Positions 7,866 through 18,084 of a stretch of DNA of 64,000 nt are shown piece by piece. The notes under the pieces were generated by a model that made no database searches, was not told the DNA's origin, and saw only the letters and a program-made list of their open reading frames with translations. A program made the position numbers and the translations under genes. Source of the stretch: Arthrobacter sp. PGP41 (lineage in GTDB: Bacteria > Actinomycetota > Actinomycetes > Actinomycetales > Micrococcaceae). The stretch is taken from contig NZ_CP026514.1 in NCBI RefSeq assembly GCF_002953935.1, forward strand, positions 4,092,001-4,156,000. The letters run 5' to 3'. Position 1 is the first letter of the stretch. The number at the start of each line of letters is the position of its first letter.

Positions 7866-8924
7866 ATGCCCTCCCCCGCGCTTTCTGCTGCCCACAACGC
7901 TGCCGCGCTGCTTCCCCAGCACGCTCCCCTGGTCACCGCCACCCGCGACGGACTGGTCGAAAGCATCCATTACGGATCGGCCGTCGCCCTCGAAGCGGAC
8001 GGCACATTCGCGGCGGCGGCGGGAGAGCCCTTGGCGCCGTTCTACCCCCGGTCCTCCCTCAAGCCGCTCCAGGCCGTCGCCATGGTCCGCGCCGGGCTCG
8101 AGCTCCCGGCGGACCTCCTGGCCTTGGCCGCGGCGAGCCACTCCGGCGGCGCGAAGCACCGCCAGGGAGCGCTGCGGATCCTCGAACAGCACTGCCTCAG
8201 CGTCAGCGATTTCGGTAACAGCCGGGACCTCCCCTACGGCGCAAGCGAGCGCGAGGAATGGCTGCGCAGCGGGGGCCGTTCCACGCAGCTCACCCAGAAC
8301 TGCTCCGGCAAGCACGCAGCCATGGCGGCCACGTGCGTTATCAACGGCTGGCCCGTCGAGGGCTACCTGGACCCGTCGCATCCGCTGCAGCGGCTCGTTG
8401 CCGCCACAATCACCGAACTCACCGGCGAAGAGCCGCTCGGCCTCAGCACCGACGGCTGCGGCACGCCACTGTTTGCCCTGACGCTGCGCGGCATGGCCCG
8501 CGCCTTCGGGCGGATTGCCCGCGCCGCCGCCGACGACGACGCCGGCTTTGGTGCACGCGGTGCCGAAGCCGCCGTCGGCCTCGCCATCCAGCAGCACCCG
8601 GACATGGTGGCCGGGGAAGGCCGCGACGTCACCGAACTGATGCGCCTGCTGCCCGGCGCAGTAGCCAAGGACGGCTTTGAAGGTGTCCAGCTGGTGGGTT
8701 TGGCGGACGGCCGCTCAGTGGCGGTGAAGATTTCCGACGGCGGCGACCGCGCCCGGATGCCGGCCACCGTCACGCTGCTGGAGGCGCTCCGCGTGGACAC
8801 TGCCCCGCTGGCTGACCTCGCAACCGCTCCCGTCCTGGGCGGCGGCCGCCAGGTGGGCCTGCTGCAGGCCACCGATTTCCTGAACCACCCTTCCCTGTCC
8901 ACACCCGTCAACGAAGCCCTGTAA
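7866..8924 (+). CDS. L-asparaginase II family protein
   Basis: The 352-residue product belongs to the asparaginase II family (Rhizobium etli AnsA type, unrelated to the E. coli enzymes). Typical marks are RDGLVESIHYGSAV near 25, FYPRSSLKPLQA near 60 with the conserved Ser/Lys pair, a Ser-Gly-Gly-rich AASHSGG near 97, QNCSGKHAAM near 145, and STDGCGTPLFAL near 195. It hydrolyses asparagine to aspartate and ammonia in the cytoplasm, feeding the aspartase encoded seven bases downstream. The frame is intact. Confidence 0.92.
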   Translation: MPSPALSAAHNAAALLPQHAPLVTATRDGLVESIHYGSAVALEADGTFAAAAGEPLAPFYPRSSLKPLQAVAMVRAGLELPADLLALAAASHSGGAKHRQGALRILEQHCLSVSDFGNSRDLPYGASEREEWLRSGGRSTQLTQNCSGKHAAMAATCVINGWPVEGYLDPSHPLQRLVAATITELTGEEPLGLSTDGCGTPLFALTLRGMARAFGRIARAAADDDAGFGARGAEAAVGLAIQQHPDMVAGEGRDVTELMRLLPGAVAKDGFEGVQLVGLADGRSVAVKISDGGDRARMPATVTLLEALRVDTAPLADLATAPVLGGGRQVGLLQATDFLNHPSLSTPVNEAL

Positions 8925-8930
8925 GGACAC

Positions 8931-10352
8931 ATGACCACCGCCGATACCACCGCCCCAGCACTGAGCCGCTCAGAACACGACCTTCTCGGCGACCGCGACA
9001 TCCCCGCCCACGCGTATTGGGGCGTCCACACGCTCCGGGCCGTGGAGAACTTCCCCATCACCGGCCAAAAGCTCTCGTCCAACATGCACCTGGTCCGCGG
9101 CCTGGCAGCGGTCAAGCTGGCCGCCGCCCGCACCAACCGCGAACTTGGCCTGCTGGATGCCGAACGCGCGGACGCCATCGAGCAGGCCTGCCAGGACGTG
9201 CTGGACGGCCAGCTGGCCGACCAGTTCGTGGTGGACGTCATCCAGGGAGGTGCCGGGACGTCGTCGAACATGAACGCCAACGAGGTCATCGCCAACCGCG
9301 CCCTCGAAATACTGGGCCACCCCAAGGGCGACTACGCCCGCCTCCACCCCAACGACCACGTCAACCTCAGCCAGTCCACCAACGACGTGTACCCCACGGC
9401 GGTCAAGCTCGGCACCATCTTCGCTGCGCGGGAACTGCTGGACGCGCTGGCGGAACTGGAGGAAGCCTGCGCCGCAAAGGCCCTGGAATTCCGCACCGTG
9501 GTGAAGATGGGCCGCACCCAGCTGCAGGACGCGGTGCCCATGACCCTGGGCCAGGAATTCGGCAGCTACGCCATCACCATCGGCGAAGACCGGCTGCGCC
9601 TGGCCGAGGCCGAACTGCTGATCCACGAGATCAACCTTGGCGCCACCGCCATCGGCACCGGCCTGAATGCCCCCGCAGGCTATGCGGAAGCTGCGTGCCG
9701 GCACCTGGCGGAAGTGACCGGCCTGCCGCTGGTGACCGCGCCGGACCTGATCGAAGCCACCCAGGACGTGGGCGCCTTTGTCCACCTGTCAGGTGTACTC
9801 AAGCGCGTGGCCGTGAAGCTGTCCAAGATCTGCAACGACCTCCGCCTGCTCTCCTCCGGCCCGCGCGCCGGATTCGGCGAGATCAACCTGCCGGCCGTCC
9901 AGTCCGGCTCCTCAATCATGCCCGGCAAGATCAACCCGGTGATCCCGGAAGTGGTCAGCCAGGTGGCCTACGAGGTGGTTGGCAATGACGTCACCATCAC
10001 CATGGCCGCCGAAGCCGGACAGCTCCAGCTCAACGCCTTCGAGCCCGTCATTGTCCACAGCCTCCACAAGAGCATCTCCCACCTGGAAGCCGCGTGCCGC
10101 ACCCTGACGACCCGCTGCATCCGGGGCATCACCGCCAACACCGAACACCTCCGCCGCACGGTGGAGCAGTCCATCGGCCTAGTCACAGCCCTCAATCCCC
10201 ACCTGGGCTACGCCACCGCCACCGCCATCGCCAAGGAAGCCCTCGCAACAGGCAAGGGTGTAGCCGAACTGGTCCTGGAACACGGCCTCCTCACGGACAC
10301 GCAGCTCCAGGAACTCCTCAGCCCCGAACGCCTCGCCAACCTCAGCAAGTAG
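8931..10352 (+). CDS. aspA: Aspartate ammonia-lyase (aspartase)
   Basis: The 473-residue length matches aspartases. The fumarase/aspartase superfamily signature GSSIMPGKINP lies at about 325-335. The substrate-binding loops GTSSNMNANE, SQSTNDVYPTA and GRTQLQDAVPM are present. It converts L-aspartate to fumarate and ammonia, linking asparagine breakdown to the TCA cycle. AAGGA precedes the ATG, and the gene lies tightly between asparaginase and permease. Fumarase C is the main alternative, but the asparaginase context and the sequence favour aspartase. Confidence 0.95.
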   Translation: MTTADTTAPALSRSEHDLLGDRDIPAHAYWGVHTLRAVENFPITGQKLSSNMHLVRGLAAVKLAAARTNRELGLLDAERADAIEQACQDVLDGQLADQFVVDVIQGGAGTSSNMNANEVIANRALEILGHPKGDYARLHPNDHVNLSQSTNDVYPTAVKLGTIFAARELLDALAELEEACAAKALEFRTVVKMGRTQLQDAVPMTLGQEFGSYAITIGEDRLRLAEAELLIHEINLGATAIGTGLNAPAGYAEAACRHLAEVTGLPLVTAPDLIEATQDVGAFVHLSGVLKRVAVKLSKICNDLRLLSSGPRAGFGEINLPAVQSGSSIMPGKINPVIPEVVSQVAYEVVGNDVTITMAAEAGQLQLNAFEPVIVHSLHKSISHLEAACRTLTTRCIRGITANTEHLRRTVEQSIGLVTALNPHLGYATATAIAKEALATGKGVAELVLEHGLLTDTQLQELLSPERLANLSK

Positions 10353-10368
10353 CCACTAAGGACACCCC

Positions 10369-11883
10369 ATGACGAATTCCCCCATCCCAGACCACATCAT
10401 CGACGGCGGGCACGCCCACGCCTCCGAAACCGCCCTGCATGCCGAGGACAAGGGTTACCACAAGAATTTGAAGCCCCGGCAGATCCAGATGATCGCGATC
10501 GGCGGTGCGATCGGCACCGGCCTGTTCCTCGGCGCGGGCGGCCGGCTCAACGCCGCGGGCCCGTCCCTGGTCATCGCCTACGCCGTCTGCGGGTTCTTCG
10601 CGTTCCTGATCCTGCGCGCCCTGGGCGAACTGGTGCTGCACCGCCCGTCCTCGGGCTCCTTTGTTTCCTACGCCCGTGAATTCTTCGGCGAGAAGGCCGC
10701 GTTCGTGTCGGGCTGGTTCTACTGGATCAACTGGGCCACCACCACCATCGTGGACATCACCGCCGCGGCCCTCTACATGAACTTCTTCGGCAACTACATC
10801 CCCTGGATGGCGGCAGTCCCCCAATGGGCCTGGGCACTGATCGCCCTCGTGGTGGTCCTTTGCCTGAACCTCGTCTCGGTGAAGGTCTTCGGCGAAATGG
10901 AATTCTGGTTCGCCCTGATCAAGGTCGCCGCCCTGGTCCTCTTCCTCATCGCCGGCACCTACTTCGTCATCTTCGGAACCCCCGTTGACGGCCAGCAGGT
11001 CGGCCTGAGCCTCCTCTCGGACAACGGCGGCGTCTTCCCCAACGGCCTGCTCCCCATGATCATCCTCATGCAGGGCGTCCTGTTCGCCTACGCCTCAATC
11101 GAACTGGTCGGCACCGCCGCCGGCGAAACCGAGAACCCCGAGAAGATCATGCCCAAGGCCATCAACTCCGTGGTCTTCCGCATCGCCGTGTTCTACGTCG
11201 GCTCCGTCATCCTCCTGGCCCTGCTGCTGCCCTACACCTCCTACGAAAAGGGCGTCAGCCCCTTCGTGACGTTCTTCGGCTCCATCGGCATCCAGGGCGT
11301 GGACGTCATCATGAACCTCGTCGTCCTCACCGCCGCCCTGTCCTCCCTCAACGCAGGCCTCTACTCCACCGGCCGCATCCTGCGCTCCATGTCCGTGAAC
11401 GGCTCCGCCCCCAAATTCGCCTCCCGCATGAACAAAGCAGGCGTCCCCTACGGCGGGATCGCCATCACCGCCGGAGTGTCCCTCCTCGGAGTCCCGCTGA
11501 ACTACCTCGTCCCGGCCCAGGCCTTCGAGATCGTCCTGAACGTCGCCTCCGTAGGCATCATCATGACCTGGGCAACGATCGTCCTCTGCCAGATCCAGCT
11601 CAAACGCTGGGCCGACAAAGGCTGGCTCGAACGCCCCTCCTTCCGCATGATCGGCGCCCCCTACACCGGCTACCTGTCCCTGCTCTTCCTGGCGGGCGTA
11701 CTGGTGATGGTCTTCATCGACTCCCCCCTCACCATGCTCGTCACCGCCATCGCCTCGGTCCTGATGGTCGTCGGCTGGTACGCCTGCCGCACCCGCATCC
11801 GCGAAATCGCCGAAACCCGCGAAGGCTACACCGGCCTCTCCCCCGTCATCGCCAACCCGCCGGCGGCCGCCTTCAAGAAGTAA
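10369..11883 (+). CDS. Amino-acid permease, APC family (asparagine/aromatic type)
   Basis: A 504-residue integral membrane protein with about 12 hydrophobic segments and the APC superfamily N-terminal signature [21 protein letters not shown]. The consensus stretches [22 protein letters not shown] and [20 protein letters not shown] are also present. It is last in the GntR-asparaginase-aspartase operon, 16 bases after aspA, so L-asparagine (AnsP-like) is the most likely substrate; specificity is inference. A strong hairpin follows the stop. Confidence 0.92.
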   Translation: MTNSPIPDHIIDGGHAHASETALHAEDKGYHKNLKPRQIQMIAIGGAIGTGLFLGAGGRLNAAGPSLVIAYAVCGFFAFLILRALGELVLHRPSSGSFVSYAREFFGEKAAFVSGWFYWINWATTTIVDITAAALYMNFFGNYIPWMAAVPQWAWALIALVVVLCLNLVSVKVFGEMEFWFALIKVAALVLFLIAGTYFVIFGTPVDGQQVGLSLLSDNGGVFPNGLLPMIILMQGVLFAYASIELVGTAAGETENPEKIMPKAINSVVFRIAVFYVGSVILLALLLPYTSYEKGVSPFVTFFGSIGIQGVDVIMNLVVLTAALSSLNAGLYSTGRILRSMSVNGSAPKFASRMNKAGVPYGGIAITAGVSLLGVPLNYLVPAQAFEIVLNVASVGIIMTWATIVLCQIQLKRWADKGWLERPSFRMIGAPYTGYLSLLFLAGVLVMVFIDSPLTMLVTAIASVLMVVGWYACRTRIREIAETREGYTGLSPVIANPPAAAFKK

Positions 11884-11901
11884 ACCACCGTCCTTAACGT
11901 C

Positions 11902-11952
11902 CGACGGCGGCACGCAGGTTCTGAAGCTCCAGAAACCTGCGTGCCGCCGTCG
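11902..11952. terminator. Bidirectional terminator hairpin between permease and ggt
   Basis: A perfect 19-bp inverted repeat (11902-11920 with 11934-11952) with a 13-base loop lies between two convergent genes. It lacks a long T-tract, but its position suits a bidirectional terminator. Confidence 0.75.
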
Positions 11953-11991
11953 CGGTTTAACGCTTGCCGCTTATAGCGGCTGGCGGACCGA

Positions 11992-13830
11992 TTACTTCGC
12001 GGGATTCACTACCATCGCCGATCCGCCGCCGCGCCTTGCCGGCTCGGCCGCGGCAACCACCAGTCCGTCATCCAGGAACTCAATGGCCGTGACGGCGCCG
12101 ATTTCTGCAGCCGAGGTTCCGGGGGTGCCCGCTGCCACAAGCTTGTGCTTGTACGTCGACGTCAGGACGGGCCCGTACGTATCGATGAATGCCTGTTCAG
12201 CCACGACATTTTCCGTGTTCCGCTGGGTGGCGCGGGGAGCAGCCAGGGCCTCGGGGATGGCCATCCCCAGGTCAATGCGGTTGATGAGCGTCTGCAGGAC
12301 GGTGGTGATGATGGTGGAGCCGCCCGGCGAGCCGAGTGCCAGGAAAGGTTCGCCCTCTTTCAGGACGATGGTGGGCGACATGGACGAGCGCGGCCGCTTG
12401 CCCGGCTGGATCCGGTTGGGATCCGATTCGCTGTACACCACCGAGAAGTCCGTAAGCTCGTTGTTGAGGATGAACCCGCGGCCCGGAACCACGATGCCGG
12501 ACCCGCCGGTCTGCTCAATGGTGAGGGTGTACTCCACCACGTTGCCCCACTTGTCTGAAACTGTGAGGTTGGTGGTGGAGATGTTCTCTGTGTCCTTCTC
12601 ATCAGCGAGCGCTGCCGGCTTCACCGGGCACACGCCGTCGTACGACGTGACGTCTCCGGCGGTCTTCAGCGGCTTGACGGCCGCCTCCAGCGGATTGATC
12701 TCGCAGGCCCGTTCCTTGCCGAACACCGGGTCCAGGAGCGCCTTCGTGGGAACGTCCACAAACGCGGGATCGCCCACGTACTTGGCGCGGTCCGCGAAGG
12801 CAAGCGCGCTGGCTTCGAGGTAGTGGTGCAGCACCTTGGGCTCGTCAGCCTTCAGGGATGGAAGATCGAACACCTCCAGGATGTTCAGCGCCTCACCCAC
12901 CGTGGTTCCACCACTGCTGGACGGGGCCATCCCATAGACGTCGTAGCCGCGGTAATTCACATGGGTGGGCTCCTGGTCCAGCGCCTCGTAGTCCTTGAGG
13001 TCCTTGGTGGTCATGACCCCCGCCGGGCCGGGCAGGGTGGAGCCGGGAACCATCGGCGGGTTCTGGACTGTCTCCGCGATCTCCTTCGCAAGTGGACCTT
13101 TATAGAAGGCCTTCATGCCCTTCTTAGCCAGGAGCTGGTAGGTGTCGGCGAGGCCGGGGTTCTTGAAGATTGTCCCCACGGCCGGTGCGTTGCCACCTGG
13201 CAGGAAGAGCTCACTAGTGGATGTAAAGGGCTGGAACCGGTCCATGTTGTCCAGCGTCTGCTGCTGGAATGTGGCATCTACAACAAAGCCCCTGCTGGCG
13301 ACCTCGATGGCCGGCTCAAGGGCCTCCTCCAGGCTGACGCTCCCCCAGCGCTCCAGTGCGCGCTCCCACGTGGCAGGCGTGCCGGGAACGCCCACCGACA
13401 TGCCGCTCGTGGCCTGCTTGCGGAACGGGTACGCCGCACCCGTGGCAGGGTCAATAAATGCATCCTGGGGCATGGCGGCCGGGGCTGTCTCGCGGCCGTC
13501 GATGGTGCTGACTTTGCCGCTGTCGGCGTCGTAGTAGACAAAGTAGCCGCCGCCGCCGATACCGGCACTGTACGGCTCCGTAACTCCCAGGGTGGCTGCT
13601 GCCGCGACGGCGGCGTCCACGGCGTTGCCGCCCTCGCGGAGGACTTCGATGGCCGCCGCCGAGGCTTCGGGGTCCACGGTGCTGACGGCACCGCCGTACC
13701 CGGTGGCGACGGGTTGTTTTTGGGTTTGCCGCTCATCAGCGGAAGCGGCGGGGCTCATGATGGCACCTGTGGTCACGCTCATGGCCAACGCTGCGGTTAC
13801 GGCAGCGAGCCGGCGTCCCAGATATGGCAT
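11992..13830 (-). CDS. ggt: Gamma-glutamyltransferase, secreted
   Basis: The 612-residue precursor begins with a basic-hydrophobic signal peptide ending near AASADE (residue 33). It shows the GGT fold: [29 protein letters not shown] near 70-95, and the autoprocessing site [12 protein letters not shown] at about 415-425, where the threonine becomes the N-terminal nucleophile of the small subunit. NNELTDFS and [14 protein letters not shown] further downstream are also conserved. The mature enzyme would hydrolyse glutathione and other gamma-glutamyl compounds outside the membrane, supplying amino acids. It is divergent from ldh. The frame is intact. Confidence 0.94.
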   Translation of the reverse strand: MPYLGRRLAAVTAALAMSVTTGAIMSPAASADERQTQKQPVATGYGGAVSTVDPEASAAAIEVLREGGNAVDAAVAAAATLGVTEPYSAGIGGGGYFVYYDADSGKVSTIDGRETAPAAMPQDAFIDPATGAAYPFRKQATSGMSVGVPGTPATWERALERWGSVSLEEALEPAIEVASRGFVVDATFQQQTLDNMDRFQPFTSTSELFLPGGNAPAVGTIFKNPGLADTYQLLAKKGMKAFYKGPLAKEIAETVQNPPMVPGSTLPGPAGVMTTKDLKDYEALDQEPTHVNYRGYDVYGMAPSSSGGTTVGEALNILEVFDLPSLKADEPKVLHHYLEASALAFADRAKYVGDPAFVDVPTKALLDPVFGKERACEINPLEAAVKPLKTAGDVTSYDGVCPVKPAALADEKDTENISTTNLTVSDKWGNVVEYTLTIEQTGGSGIVVPGRGFILNNELTDFSVVYSESDPNRIQPGKRPRSSMSPTIVLKEGEPFLALGSPGGSTIITTVLQTLINRIDLGMAIPEALAAPRATQRNTENVVAEQAFIDTYGPVLTSTYKHKLVAAGTPGTSAAEIGAVTAIEFLDDGLVVAAAEPARRGGGSAMVVNPAK

Positions 13831-13994
13831 GGTTGCTCCTGAATGGGTGGGGTGAGGTGGCTCACACGCTACTCCTCGGGCATGACACTCTCAACGGTGC
13901 CGCCTACCCTGGCTGGCTCGGTAGCATGAAAGCCATTGGGCAGCAGGACCATCAGCGCCGGCCCGCCTCCGGGCCGGGGAAGACGAGGTACTCC

Positions 13995-14942
13995 ATGTCA
14001 GGATCGACGCTCGCCATTGTCGGTGCGGGGAGCGTCGGGACCTCCCTGGCGTACGCCGCCCTCATCCGCGGGTCAGCCGGCAACGTCGCCCTGTTCGACG
14101 TCAACGCTGCCAAAGCCGAAGCCGAAGTCTTGGACCTCGCCCACGGCACCCAGTTCGCTGCGGCCGCTGCGTCCGTGACCGGCGGCGGTGACATCGCGGT
14201 GACAGAGGGTGCGGACGTCGTCGTCATTACCGCCGGGGCCAAGCAGGCGCCGGGGCAGACGCGCCTGGACCTGGCCGGAACCAACGTCCGGATCCTGGAA
14301 GACCTCATGGCGCCGCTGCTCGAGCGCTCCCCGGACGCCGTCTTCGTCCTGGTCACCAATCCCTGCGACGTGCTCACGGTGGCAGCGCAGAAGATCTCCG
14401 GCCTCCCAGCGGGACGCATCCTTTCTTCAGGCACCGTCCTGGACACCTCCCGGCTGCGGTGGCTGCTGGCACGCCGTGCCGGCGTGGCCGTGGCCAGCGT
14501 CCACGCCAGCATTATTGGCGAGCACGGGGATACGGAGTTCCCGGCCTGGTCCACCGCCACCATCGGGCCCATCCCCGTCCGCGACTGGAAGGTGGACGGC
14601 GAGCGCGTCTTCACTCCCGACTACCTTGCCGAAACGGCACGCGAAGTGACGCAGGCGGCCTACAAGGTCATCGCCGGAAAGGGCGCAACCAACTACGCCA
14701 TCGGCCTCTCCGGCGCACGCATCGTGGAAGCGGTCCTACGGGACGAGAAAGCGGTGCTGCCGGTTTCCACGGTCCTGGCCGGACAGCACGGAATCTCAGG
14801 GGTGGCGCTCTCGCTGCCGAGCATTGTGGGACGCGGCGGCGTCCACACCGTCCTCGAGATGCCCATGGACGACGGCGAAGTGGTGGCCCTGCAGCACTCC
14901 GCGGATACCTTGCGCAACGCGCTGGACACCCTGGGAGTCTGA
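13995..14942 (+). CDS. ldh: L-lactate dehydrogenase
   Basis: From ATG 13995 (GAGG six bases upstream) the product is 315 residues, the normal size. The Rossmann motif [12 protein letters not shown] is at about 8-19, the NAD-site [15 protein letters not shown] lies near 77-91, and the catalytic loop GEHGDTEF at about 175-182 contains the active-site histidine. [10 protein letters not shown] is the usual substrate-side loop. It interconverts lactate and pyruvate with NAD. The frame stays open to 13824, but that extension overlaps the ggt start and has no family similarity, so the later start is chosen. Confidence 0.92.
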   Translation: MSGSTLAIVGAGSVGTSLAYAALIRGSAGNVALFDVNAAKAEAEVLDLAHGTQFAAAAASVTGGGDIAVTEGADVVVITAGAKQAPGQTRLDLAGTNVRILEDLMAPLLERSPDAVFVLVTNPCDVLTVAAQKISGLPAGRILSSGTVLDTSRLRWLLARRAGVAVASVHASIIGEHGDTEFPAWSTATIGPIPVRDWKVDGERVFTPDYLAETAREVTQAAYKVIAGKGATNYAIGLSGARIVEAVLRDEKAVLPVSTVLAGQHGISGVALSLPSIVGRGGVHTVLEMPMDDGEVVALQHSADTLRNALDTLGV

Positions 14943-15093
14943 CCGGCCTGCTCTCACTCCCTGTCCTCCAGGGGACCTTCGTGTCACAGGCATTCCATTC
15001 GTCAACGCGGCCTCTTGACGGCCCAAAGGCATAGGTCTAGCCTCGGCCACATCCTGCTGTTCAACGATGACCAAGTTAAGGAGCACAGCCAGC

Positions 15094-15342
15094 ATGCCCG
15101 AGTTCATGGATGTCCACCACAATATGGTCGGAATCACCAAGGAAGCCCTCCTGGAGGCCCATAACGCCGACCTTGCCATTCAAGGCGACGAGAACGTTGA
15201 CTTCAAATCGGCTTGGGCCGATCCTGAGTCAGGCTTGGTCTACTGCCTGTCAGAGGCCCCCTCAGCGGACGCTGTGCGGCGTATCCATGAGCGGGCGGGC
15301 CACCCCGCGGACGAGGTCCATCCCGTTCCGATCAAGGTCTGA
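15094..15342 (+). CDS. DUF4242 (SCO4226-like nickel-binding) domain protein
   Basis: An 82-residue protein starting MPEFMDVHHNMVGIT, the conserved opening of DUF4242 proteins. These are small ferredoxin-like proteins, one of which (Streptomyces SCO4226) binds nickel. The His-rich start and the central WADPESGLVYCLSEAPSADAVRRIHERAGHPADEV match the family. ATG 15094 is chosen because AAGGAG lies ten bases upstream; an ATG at 15067 would add nine unsupported residues. The biological role is unknown. The gene stands alone between ldh and the GNAT-AAA+ gene. Confidence 0.82.
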   Translation: MPEFMDVHHNMVGITKEALLEAHNADLAIQGDENVDFKSAWADPESGLVYCLSEAPSADAVRRIHERAGHPADEVHPVPIKV

Positions 15343-15489
15343 CCACTGACCCGTAGACCGTAATGTAATGCAACGCTCCCGCAACCCTTCGTCGCGGGCT
15401 GATCGCTTATGCTCGGCAGAGTGCTTTACCTTGCTGCCATATGCACTTCAGCGATGCAGTTCAACGACGAACCACCCGGGAGACACGGT

Positions 15490-16815
15490 ATGACCAACTG
15501 GCGCATCAGGGATTTCCATTCGGCAGACCTCGACGGCATCCTGCACCTGTGGGAGACCCTCAAGGCGAACAACGTGGAACCCGTCTATGCCCTCTCCGAG
15601 GTGCTGGCATCCTGCGAAAAGGACCACGCCGTGGTGGCGGTTCAGGGTGAGCAGGTGGTGGGCGCCGCCGTCGGACGGGCCGCCCACGACCAGGGATGGA
15701 TTGTCTTCCTGGCAACGCTGCCCGAGTACCGCGGCCGGGGCATCGGCACTTCCCTCCTCGCCGCCGTCGAAAACCGGATGGCACCGCACGGCCTGAACAA
15801 GCTCTCGGCCCTCATGCCGGAATCCGAAACCCGGGTGGAGGCGTTCCTCAGCCGCGGCTTCGCGTTGAAGAAGAACCTGCGCTACTTCGAGCGCACCATT
15901 CCCGTCCAGCGGCAGGAGCTCGGCGCGCTGGGCCAGCTCGGCGGGCGCGTGCTGGCGCGGGACCTGTGGGAAAACGTGGCGGGCATGCGCAAGGAGAAGG
16001 AACTGCTGGAACGCCGTCTGGTCCTTCCCCTGGCCGAGGCGGACCTCGCCGATGAGTTCGGCGTAGTGCCGCCGCGCGCCGTCGTCCTCTTCGGCCCGCC
16101 GGGCACGGGCAAGACCACCTTCGCCAAAGCCATCGCCTCACGCCTGGAATGGCCCTTCGTGGAGGTCTTCCCCTCCCGGCTCGCGGCCGACCCTCAAGGA
16201 CTCGCCGGGGCACTGCGCCAAACCTTCCTCGAAATCGCGGAGCTGGAACACGCGGTGGTGTTCATCGACGAGGTGGAAGAGATCGCCGCCCAGCGCTCCG
16301 GCGAGCCGCCGTCACCCCTGCAGGGCGTCACCAACGAGCTCCTCAAGATCATCCCGGCTTTCCGCGAACAGCCCGGCCGGCTGCTGGTGTGCGCCACCAA
16401 CTTCATCCGCGCCCTGGATTCCGCCTTCCTGCGGCACGGCCGGTTCGACTATGTCATCCCCATCGGGCTGCCGGACCGGCAGGCCCGCGAAGCCATGTGG
16501 CAGCGCTTCATCCCCGCCCCCGTGGTGGACATCGTGAACGTGGAGTTGCTCGTGGACAAGACCGAGGGCTTCTCCCCCGCGGATATCGAGTATGCGGCCC
16601 GCAGCGCGTCCCAGCGTGCGCTGGAAAAATCTGTTTACGGCAAGGACAGCGACGGCGGGCTGGCTTCCGGCGGCACGGCCTCTGTCCGCGAGGCGGTGCG
16701 GAAGGGGCCCTCCACCCAGGATTACCTCGACTCCATCGCGGACACCCGGACCACCGTCAGCGCCGAAGTGCACCAGGACTTCCTGGAGGACATCGACGCT
16801 TTGGGGCGCGTGTAG
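15490..16815 (+). CDS. GNAT acetyltransferase - AAA+ ATPase fusion protein
   Basis: The 441-residue protein joins two domains. Residues 1-130 are a GNAT N-acetyltransferase, with the acetyl-CoA motif LPEYRGRGIGTSLLAAVENR. Residues about 165-400 are an AAA+ ATPase with Walker A GPPGTGKTTF near 202, Walker B VVFIDEVEE near 256, sensor-1 VCATNF and an arginine-finger region RHGRFDYVIPIGLPD, as in FtsH/Cdc48-type AAA domains. The C-terminus carries the SPADIEYAARSA sensor-2 helix. Both parts look complete and the frame is continuous. ATG 15490 is preferred; an upstream frame from 15409 lacks family support. LtrA follows within nine bases. A protein-modifying or remodelling role is guesswork. Confidence 0.85.
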   Translation: MTNWRIRDFHSADLDGILHLWETLKANNVEPVYALSEVLASCEKDHAVVAVQGEQVVGAAVGRAAHDQGWIVFLATLPEYRGRGIGTSLLAAVENRMAPHGLNKLSALMPESETRVEAFLSRGFALKKNLRYFERTIPVQRQELGALGQLGGRVLARDLWENVAGMRKEKELLERRLVLPLAEADLADEFGVVPPRAVVLFGPPGTGKTTFAKAIASRLEWPFVEVFPSRLAADPQGLAGALRQTFLEIAELEHAVVFIDEVEEIAAQRSGEPPSPLQGVTNELLKIIPAFREQPGRLLVCATNFIRALDSAFLRHGRFDYVIPIGLPDRQAREAMWQRFIPAPVVDIVNVELLVDKTEGFSPADIEYAARSASQRALEKSVYGKDSDGGLASGGTASVREAVRKGPSTQDYLDSIADTRTTVSAEVHQDFLEDIDALGRV

Positions 16816-16824
16816 CTTTTATTT

Positions 16825-18084
16825 ATGTCCTCCAACCCCTTCCGCCATGCCATGGCGCGCATGGGCGGCCGTGACCCGCATGAGAAGCACCGCGCCGCTA
16901 CCCCGCTTGAGCTCTTCTTCGACCTGACGTTTGTGATCGCGTTCGGTGTGGCGGGCAGCCAGTTTGCCCACGAAATAGCGGCAGCCCACGTTGTCCCCGG
17001 CCTGCTGGGGTTCTCCTTCGCAATGTTCGCCGTGATCTGGGCGTGGATCAACTTCACTTGGTTCGCCAGCGCCTACGACACCGATGACTGGATCTTCCGG
17101 GTGGTCACCATGGTCCAGATCGTGGGTGTCCTGATCCTCGCCATGGGCATTGAGCCCATGTTCCATTCGCTGGTGGAGGGCGACCACGTGGACAACGCCG
17201 TGATGGTGGGCGGCTACGTGATCATGCGGCTGGCCCTGGTTTCGCAGTGGCTCCGGGCCGCACGCCAGGATCCTGCCCGCCGTGAGACGTGCCTGCGGTA
17301 CGCCAGGTACCTGGCCCTGGTGCAGCTCGGGTGGATCGCAGTGCTTTTCATCGAGGCGGACGTTTTGACCACGTTGCTCATGATCGTCCCGCTGGTTGCG
17401 CTGGAAATGGCCGCGCCCTTCGCGGCCGAGCGCAGGACCAGGACCCCTTGGCACGCACACCACATTGCCGAACGGTACGGGCTGCTGGCCATCATTGCCT
17501 TGGGCGAATGCCTGATCGGCGCCATTGAAACCCTTCGGGCCATCGTGGCAAACCACGGCTGGAGTGTTGATGCGGCGCTGGTGGGCTTCGGCGGCACGGC
17601 CCTGGCATTTGCCATGTGGTGGATCTACTTCATGCTGCCGGCCGGACGCGCCCTGCACCTGCGCCGGCACCGGTCGTTCCTCTTCGGCTACGGCCACATC
17701 CCCATTTTCGCCGCCATCGCAGCCACCGGCGCCGGCCTCCACGTGGCCGCCTACTATATCGACCACGAGGCCCGGATCAGCGCCGCCGCGGCCGTGGCCA
17801 GCATCGCCATTCCGGTGGCACTGTTCAAGGGCTCCATAACATGGCTGTACAGCGTCATGGTGGGCGCAGACCGCACCGTTATCACCGTGGCCGGCGGCGT
17901 GCTGGCAGCAATGGCTGCTGCCGTCGGCCTGGCCGCGGCGGGCGCGTCAGTCCCCGCCTGCCTCTTCGTGATTGTGCTGGCGCTCGGCGCCTCTATTGTG
18001 ATCGATGAACGCCGGGGCTCAGAACGGCTGCACCTCGCCCTTCAGAAGCTGGAAGCAGGAACTACCGCTCCCCGGAGGACATAG
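16825..18084 (+). CDS. ltrA: Low temperature requirement protein A (LtrA) family membrane protein
   Basis: The 419-residue integral membrane protein opens with the LtrA hallmark ATPLELFFDLTFVIAFGVAGSQFAHE and has about eleven hydrophobic segments. The family is named after a Listeria gene needed for growth in the cold, but its biochemical function is unknown. It starts ten bases after the GNAT-AAA+ gene and is probably co-transcribed with it. Its last 23 bases overlap the convergent HD-domain gene. The frame is intact. Confidence 0.9.
   Translation: MSSNPFRHAMARMGGRDPHEKHRAATPLELFFDLTFVIAFGVAGSQFAHEIAAAHVVPGLLGFSFAMFAVIWAWINFTWFASAYDTDDWIFRVVTMVQIVGVLILAMGIEPMFHSLVEGDHVDNAVMVGGYVIMRLALVSQWLRAARQDPARRETCLRYARYLALVQLGWIAVLFIEADVLTTLLMIVPLVALEMAAPFAAERRTRTPWHAHHIAERYGLLAIIALGECLIGAIETLRAIVANHGWSVDAALVGFGGTALAFAMWWIYFMLPAGRALHLRRHRSFLFGYGHIPIFAAIAATGAGLHVAAYYIDHEARISAAAAVASIAIPVALFKGSITWLYSVMVGADRTVITVAGGVLAAMAAAVGLAAAGASVPACLFVIVLALGASIVIDERRGSERLHLALQKLEAGTTAPRRT

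Noticed and set aside
12823-13842. Plus-strand 339-codon open frame
   Set aside because: Antisense to gamma-glutamyltransferase, which has all family motifs.
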